From Pseudomonas viridiflava (lineage in GTDB: Bacteria > Pseudomonadota > Gammaproteobacteria > Pseudomonadales > Pseudomonadaceae), in NCBI RefSeq assembly GCF_900582195.1, contig NZ_UTHA01000068.1:62001-126000 (forward strand): DNA of 64,000 bases, read 5' to 3'. The first letter of the stretch is position 1, and the number at the start of each line of letters is the position of its first letter. Below the pieces are notes generated by a model. It worked only from the letters and a program-made list of their open reading frames with translations. It searched no databases and was not told the DNA's origin. Below, one piece after another: positions 59,696 to 64,000 of the stretch. A program made the translations under genes and the position numbers.

Positions 59696-61771
59696 CTATC
59701 TAGTAGGTTTAACGGTGACCGGCGCCTTGCCCGCCTTCATCTGTTCCAGCAATGGCGCACACTGATTCGGCTCGCCACCACTCGGCGCCACCAGCGCCAA
59801 CAACCCCGCCGCTGGCGCGGCGATCACACCCAGCGCAACCATCCCCGCCCCGCGCAACATCAACGGCACGGCCTTCACGCCGGCATCCGGTTTGATGAAC
59901 TTGCCACGCACGTACAGCGGCGAGCGCAGGGAAATCAAACGCCAGCCCTTGGATTCCGGGGTCACTGTCAGATCCAGCTGCTCGGTGGCCATGTTCGCCG
60001 TGCCGTCAATGTAGATGATCGCGTTCTCGGTATCGAAGACAAACAGCTGTGTGGTGGCCAGACCGGTTTTGATGTCGAAGTCCGCCGCTGCACAGTTGAT
60101 CTTCACTTCCTTGTCACCAAAGATCTTGCCAACCACATAGTTGCCGACGTTGAGACCGGCCAGTTCCATCAGCTCACGGCTGATCGCGCCGTCGTTGATC
60201 AGCATCTTCAATTTACCGTTGGCCCCGCCCAGCAGCTTGGCCACCGAGTTGCCGCGACCCGTGATATCGGCATCGCCATTAAGCTCACCGAAACTGGTCT
60301 TCATTGGCTCGAACGTCGGGAACAGTTCCTTGAGCTTGAACCTGCGAGCGGTCAATTTGGCGCGACCTTCCAGCGGTTCGGTGCGGCCGTTGAGGCGGAT
60401 CTGTGCATCGAGATTGCCGCCGGCCACGCCGAAGCGCAGTGGCTCCAGGCTGAGTTCGCCGTCGTTGAGTTTCAAGTGGGTATAGAGGTCGTTGAACGGC
60501 AGTTTCTCGCTGTGGACGATGCGCTTGCCGGTGAACTCGACATCGGCGTCCGTCGCGCGCCAGCGATCAGTCTTGAACTCTTCCACCGGCAGAACTTTGT
60601 CCGCCGGCTGCTTGCTCTCGCCGCCGCGAGCCTTTTGCTTGTCATTGGAGTCGGCGCCGATCAACGGTGCGAGATCAGCGAACAACAGTTGATTGGAGAG
60701 TAATGCGCCGCTGAGTTTTGGTCGTGGCTGACTGGCGACGTAGGTCAGGTCGCCATGAATATCACTGCTGCCGATCTTACCGTTGAACTGCTCGTAGGTG
60801 AATTTCGCCCCGGCGTCGTCATGCAGTTTGGCGACCAAGTGACCGTCAGTGGAATATGGCGGGGTGTCCGGCAGGGTCACGCCGGTCAGTGGGTAAAGAT
60901 TGCCGAGGCTGGCACCGGCCAGTTTCAGGCGCAGATCGAGGGCGCCGAGATTCAGCGGATCGGTCAGCGTGCCGGCGAGTTCGATGCTGGTGTCGCCGAT
61001 CTTCGCCTGCGCCTGTAGCGGGAATGGCTTGCTCGCGTCCTGCAAAGCGAGCAGCCCGCCGATCTTGCCTTGGCCGGCGAGGTTCTGGCCGTGGTATTGG
61101 CCTTTGACCTTCAAGGCGAACGCATAATCCTGCGGTGCGCCGCCCTTGTCCTGCGCGGTTTTCGCGGCTTTGGCACCGACGATGTCGCTGTAAGGGATCG
61201 GCTTGCCCAGCGGATCGATCAGTACATCAAGATTGGTCTTGAGGGTCTGATCATCGAGGGTGACGTGGCCCTTGTCGAACCCGATCGCGCCGATGTCGAC
61301 GATCCAGTTCGACGGTTCAGCATTCGGATCTTTCGGGTCGAACTTGAACGTCCAGTTGGCGCGACCGTCGGCCAGACGCTGCAACTCGGCATTGGGCTCG
61401 GTCAGGTCGATGCGCGGAATCACCACCCGTTGCGCCAGCAGCGCCAATGGAGAAATACGCAACTCGACGCGCTTGAGGGTGACCATCTGCGGCTTCTTCG
61501 ACCAGTCCGGGTTGCCCAGGCTCAAATCCTCGGCGACCACATGCGGCCACGGCACCCACGCGCGCCAGCCGCCCTCGTCCGGCTCGCGCTGCCAGATCAC
61601 CGCGAGGTTGCCGTTAATAGCAAACGGTCGGTGCAGTTCTTCCGAGACTTTGGCGTTGAGCGGCGGTTTGATCCGGTTCCAGTCGAAGAACACGATGATC
61701 AATACCAGCACAGCCAGTAGCAGCACGAGGATGGCGAAGGTCCAGCTGAAGATTTTTCCAGTGCGCGTCAT
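59696..61771 (-). CDS. AsmA family protein
   Basis: The 691-residue protein has one N-terminal membrane anchor (IFSWTFAILVLLLAVLVLII) and a large periplasmic beta-rich body ending in an AsmA-2 region (ITGRGNSVAKLLGGANGKLK, GLATTQLFVFDTENAIIYI, DLTVTPESKGWRLISLRSPL). AsmA-like proteins are thought to help lipid transport between membranes and outer-membrane assembly. ATG 61771 has AGGAG eight bases before it and is preferred to the in-frame start two codons earlier. Confidence 0.88.
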   Translation of the reverse strand: MTRTGKIFSWTFAILVLLLAVLVLIIVFFDWNRIKPPLNAKVSEELHRPFAINGNLAVIWQREPDEGGWRAWVPWPHVVAEDLSLGNPDWSKKPQMVTLKRVELRISPLALLAQRVVIPRIDLTEPNAELQRLADGRANWTFKFDPKDPNAEPSNWIVDIGAIGFDKGHVTLDDQTLKTNLDVLIDPLGKPIPYSDIVGAKAAKTAQDKGGAPQDYAFALKVKGQYHGQNLAGQGKIGGLLALQDASKPFPLQAQAKIGDTSIELAGTLTDPLNLGALDLRLKLAGASLGNLYPLTGVTLPDTPPYSTDGHLVAKLHDDAGAKFTYEQFNGKIGSSDIHGDLTYVASQPRPKLSGALLSNQLLFADLAPLIGADSNDKQKARGGESKQPADKVLPVEEFKTDRWRATDADVEFTGKRIVHSEKLPFNDLYTHLKLNDGELSLEPLRFGVAGGNLDAQIRLNGRTEPLEGRAKLTARRFKLKELFPTFEPMKTSFGELNGDADITGRGNSVAKLLGGANGKLKMLINDGAISRELMELAGLNVGNYVVGKIFGDKEVKINCAAADFDIKTGLATTQLFVFDTENAIIYIDGTANMATEQLDLTVTPESKGWRLISLRSPLYVRGKFIKPDAGVKAVPLMLRGAGMVALGVIAAPAAGLLALVAPSGGEPNQCAPLLEQMKAGKAPVTVKPTR

Positions 61772-62156
61772 GCACAAAGCTCCTGATCACGACCGCACGC
61801 AAAGACTACAGCGCACGGCTGAAACGGCGGGCCAAAGCGGCCCTCATGAAATCTACGACTGGCAAACCAGTCGCAGGTTTAATCGAAAGGCCGATTACTG
61901 CGCAAAAAGTCGCGCGGAATCTGACCAATCAGTCGAACAGTGTTACCGCGACCCGCACTTTTGCGAGGCGCGAGTGAGTAGGAAATACCCACTCCGGTGC
62001 AAAACCGTCGCCCGGAAAGCCGCGATCTAGAGCCTCCCGGCAGAACAATCAATTCTGTTGATTATTACCATTGCGTTTATGAACTTTTATATCGACTTAT
62101 CGAGAGTAGCATTGCCCTCGTACCCACTTTATCGCCCTCCCAAGGAGCAACCCATC
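61772..62156. other. Gap before the repeat protein
   Basis: These 385 bases between divergent genes contain no convincing reading frame. The part nearest the repeat-protein gene (62040-62120) is AT-rich (for example TTGATTATTACCATTGCG) and probably carries its promoter, but no -35/-10 pair stands out. Confidence 0.4.
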
Positions 62157-62579
62157 ATGAAACGCCAATTACTGCTTAGTCTTACCCTCTCGATGCTGGC
62201 CAGCACTGCGTTCGCCCTGCCGGCTGCCGACCAAGCCACTCCGCAAGTCAAAGACAGCCACTCGGTGTTCAGCCAAACCCTCGCCGAAGATGGCTATGAC
62301 AGAACTCCACAAGGTCAGACCCTGGCTGAAGATGGCTACGACAAAACCCCACAGGGTCAGTCGGTAGCAGAAAACGGTCGCAATCGTCTGGAAGAAAAAG
62401 GTCTGGTCGAAGATGGCTACGACAGAACCCCACAAGGCCAGGCTGTCGCTGAAAACGGCCGTAATCGTCTGGAAGAAAAAGGTCTTGTTGAAGACGGCTA
62501 CGACAGAACCCCACAAGGCCAGGCTGTTGCCGAAGGTGGCGGTGACCGTGTTATCGAACGCAACAGCGCTGTGAGCTGA
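62157..62579 (+). CDS. Secreted repeat protein (EDGYDRTPQGQ repeats)
   Basis: The 140-residue precursor has a Sec signal (MKRQLLLSLTLSMLASTAFA, cleavage near residue 20). The mature part is acidic and low in hydrophobics, with four copies of EDGYD[RK]TPQGQ at residues 44, 58, 85 and 112 and two direct 27-residue units (74-100 and 101-127) that include AENGRNRLEEKG. The 81-base DNA units are 62376-62456 and 62457-62537. ATG 62157 follows AAGGAG. I do not recognise the family; it is probably a small periplasmic or secreted unstructured protein. Confidence 0.8.
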   Translation: MKRQLLLSLTLSMLASTAFALPAADQATPQVKDSHSVFSQTLAEDGYDRTPQGQTLAEDGYDKTPQGQSVAENGRNRLEEKGLVEDGYDRTPQGQAVAENGRNRLEEKGLVEDGYDRTPQGQAVAEGGGDRVIERNSAVS

Positions 62580-62598
62580 GCCCATGGTGGCCCAGAAA

Positions 62599-62626
62599 AA
62601 AAGCCCAATCGACGGATTGGGCTTTT
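62599..62626 (+). terminator. Terminator of the repeat-protein gene
   Basis: AAAAGCCCAATC (62599-62610) pairs with GATTGGGCTTTT (62615-62626) around loop GACG, a clear intrinsic terminator 20 bases after the stop. The A run on the left could also let it work from the other strand. Confidence 0.9.
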
Positions 62627-62747
62627 GACTTTTCAGCTTCTGGTAAACGCCCCGTAAAAACCCTCGCTTTACTGCCCCGCCGTTCGACGCCGATAAAGCC
62701 GATTTGCTAGAGTGCGGCGCTTGTCCTGCCAAAGAACACGCCCTGCG

Positions 62748-63380
62748 ATGCTGCCCCGCGCCGAACAGAAACAACAGACCCGCAACGCCTTGATGGACGC
62801 TGCCCGCCACCTCATGGAAAGCGGCCGAGGATTCGGCAGCCTGAGCCTGCGCGAAGTGACGAAAACCGCTGGCATCGTGCCTACCGGTTTCTACCGGCAT
62901 TTCGCCGATATGGATGAGCTGGGCCTGGTGCTGGTCAGCGAAGTCGGCCAGACCTTCCGCGAAACCATTCGCCTGGTGCGCCACAACGAATTCGTCATGG
63001 GCGGCATTATTGATGCCTCGGTGCGGATCTTTCTCGACGTGGTCAGCGCCAATCGCTCGCAATTCCTGTTTCTCGCCCGTGAACAATACGGCGGTTCGCT
63101 GCCGGTGCGTCAGGCAATCGGTCGGTTGCGCGAGAACATCAGTTCCGACCTGGCGGCCGACCTGACGATGATGCCCAAGCTTCAGCATCTGGATGCTGCC
63201 GGTTTGAGCGTGATGGCTGACCTGATCGTCAAATCGGTGTTTGCCACCCTTCCCGACATCATCGATCCGCCCGCTGAAGCGCTGCCGGAGCATCTGACGC
63301 CACAAGCGAAGATCACTCAGCAACTTCGCTTTATCTTTATCGGCCTCAAGCACTGGCAAGGCTTGGGCAGTACCGAATAA
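62748..63380 (+). CDS. desT: TetR-family regulator, DesT/FabR-like
   Basis: The 210-residue protein has a TetR N-terminal HTH (FGSLSLREVTKTAGIVPTGF) and a ligand domain of the FabR/DesT type (SRSQFLFLAREQYGGSLPVR-like segment at 63054, KHWQGLG at the end). DesT in P. aeruginosa senses the saturated/unsaturated acyl-CoA ratio and controls the desCB desaturase genes. The same gene lies directly before ureE in PAO1 (PA4890-PA4891), as here; desCB are not in this window. ATG 62748 gives family length. Confidence 0.75.
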   Translation: MLPRAEQKQQTRNALMDAARHLMESGRGFGSLSLREVTKTAGIVPTGFYRHFADMDELGLVLVSEVGQTFRETIRLVRHNEFVMGGIIDASVRIFLDVVSANRSQFLFLAREQYGGSLPVRQAIGRLRENISSDLAADLTMMPKLQHLDAAGLSVMADLIVKSVFATLPDIIDPPAEALPEHLTPQAKITQQLRFIFIGLKHWQGLGSTE

Positions 63381-63412
63381 CCTTCCTTTATTTCAGCCCA
63401 GACCAAATCCCC

Positions 63413-63531
63413 TGTGGGAGCGACGGTGCGACGATTCGACTTGCTCGCGAAGGCGTCGTGTCAGCCAACTTCTAAATCACTGACCCACCGCTTTCGCGAG
63501 CAAGTCGAATCGTCGCACCGTCGCTCCCACA
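63413..63531. repeat. Long-arm REP doublet before ureE
   Basis: Both arms carry the insertion seen singly at 30861: TGTGGGAGCGACGGTGCGAC plus GATTCGACTTGCTCGCGAAG (63413-63452) and the complement at 63492-63531. The arms are about 40 bases and match throughout, separated by about 39 bases. Confidence 0.85.
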
Positions 63532-63555
63532 TTTGGTTCGGCGCCAAAGCCTCCA

Positions 63556-63587
63556 TTTGGTGCATTAAAAAATCTTCACGCACCAAA
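63556..63587 (+). promoter_or_regulatory. Candidate NtrC half-sites before ureE
   Basis: TTTGGTGC (63556-63563) and GCACCAAA (63580-63587) are perfect inverse 8-mers 16 bases apart and about 75-105 bases upstream of the sigma-54 element. They match the TGGTGC and GCACCA halves of NtrC sites but not in the usual close spacing. Confidence 0.35.
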
Positions 63588-63658
63588 ACCTTCCATAATC
63601 CCGCAACATCTTGAAACATCCACTACGCTCCGACAGGGATTTCCTACATCTCGTCCGA

Positions 63659-63674
63659 TTGGCAAGGCCCTTGC
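63659..63674 (+). promoter_or_regulatory. Sigma-54 promoter of ureE
   Basis: TTGGCAAGGCCCTTGC has GG at 63661-63662 and GC at 63673-63674, exactly ten bases apart, and fits TTGGCA-N6-TTGC. The predicted start is near 63686, 27 bases before the ureE ATG. Together with the urtA promoter it places both urease blocks under nitrogen control. Confidence 0.78.
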
Positions 63675-63712
63675 TCTAGCCAGAGTATTGTCCATAGCTG
63701 GAAGCTTTCCGA

Positions 63713-64000
63713 TGCTGGTGATTCACCACAGAATCGACCCTCAACCCGTCTGGGCCGCCGAGTTGCACCTGACCTTCGAAGCGCGGAGCAAAAGCCGTTT
63801 GCGCTGTTTCAGTGCCGAGGGCGAAGACGTCGGATTGTTTTTGGAGCGCGGTCAGCCGCCACTGTATGACGGCGAATGCCTTCAGGCTGAAGACGGCCGC
63901 ATCGTCCGCGTCTGCGCCCGCCCCGAGCAATTGCTGCACGTCACCTGCGCCAACGCCTTCGAACTGACCCGCGCCGCTTATCACTTGGGTAACCGCCACG
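63713..64000 (+). CDS. ureE: Urease accessory protein UreE, 5' part
   Basis: The reading frame runs from ATG 63713 off the end of the window (96 codons visible). It begins MLVIHHRIDPQPVWAAELHL and contains the UreE N-terminal features ARSKSRLRCFSAEGEDVGLF, LERGQPPLYDGECLQAEDGR and the central LTRAAYHLGNRH, whose His belongs to the nickel-binding metallochaperone core. UreE delivers nickel to the urease accessory complex. The 332-base gap upstream holds a REP doublet and the sigma-54 promoter. Confidence 0.92.

Overview
The window is a high-GC gammaproteobacterial chromosome segment whose gene order and protein sequences point to a fluorescent Pseudomonas (P. fluorescens group). From established knowledge of the P. 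aeruginosa PAO1 map, its backbone follows DUF3426 gene - dusB - fis - purH - purD - retS ... urtABCDE - ureD - ureA - GNAT - ureB - ureC ... Hsp70-like gene - psiF ... ferritin-like gene ... desT - ureE. REP doublets typical of this group (core GTGGGAGCGAGC..GCTCGCGAAG) occur throughout.

Layout. 1-8221: core housekeeping genes and the hybrid kinase RetS. 8242-10472: an accessory minus-strand operon of three diverged paralogues of unknown function, preceded by an AT-rich gap. 10695-11291: a MarC-family membrane protein. 11375-18535: one 2386-residue toxin-like gene (GT44 glycosyltransferase, YopT-like C58 cysteine protease, TcdA/TcdB pore-forming region, close in plan to lymphostatin LifA/Efa1). 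18828-26332: corrin-ring genes as two divergent operons, cobG-cobH-cobI-cbiG/cobJ (-) and cobL-cbiD-cobK (+). 26492-27088: a HigB/HigA-type toxin-antitoxin pair. 27186-32311: a copper-handling cluster (two DUF2946 proteins, PCu(A)C chaperone, OprC-like TonB receptor, PepSY membrane protein). 32378-37228: a 1616-residue protein of seven diverged DUF4329-like modules. 37450-47916: the urea uptake and urease locus with a clear sigma-54 promoter in front of urtA. 47977-49377: a SET-domain protein with a proline-rich head, probably an effector. 49569-52415: cbpM/cbpA and a YegD-like Hsp70. 52551-63380: transporters, regulators, lipase, azoreductase, ferritin-like protein, AsmA protein, a secreted repeat protein and a DesT-like regulator. 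63713-64000: the start of ureE behind a second sigma-54 promoter.

How it works together. urtABCDE would import urea, UreABC hydrolyse it, and UreD and UreE (with ureF/ureG presumably beyond the window) load nickel. Both blocks carry GG-N10-GC sigma-54 elements, so they are likely switched on together by nitrogen limitation. The cob genes build cobalamin by an aerobic route with CbiD in the C1-methylation slot. The copper genes look like an outer-membrane-to-cytoplasm copper uptake path.

The least explained content is accessory: the three-paralogue operon, the LifA-like toxin, the seven-module DUF4329 protein and the SET-domain protein. All are on the minus strand and lie between or beside core genes, as expected for insertion hotspots around retS and the urease locus. 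I found no tRNA, rRNA, CRISPR array, transposase or prophage gene.
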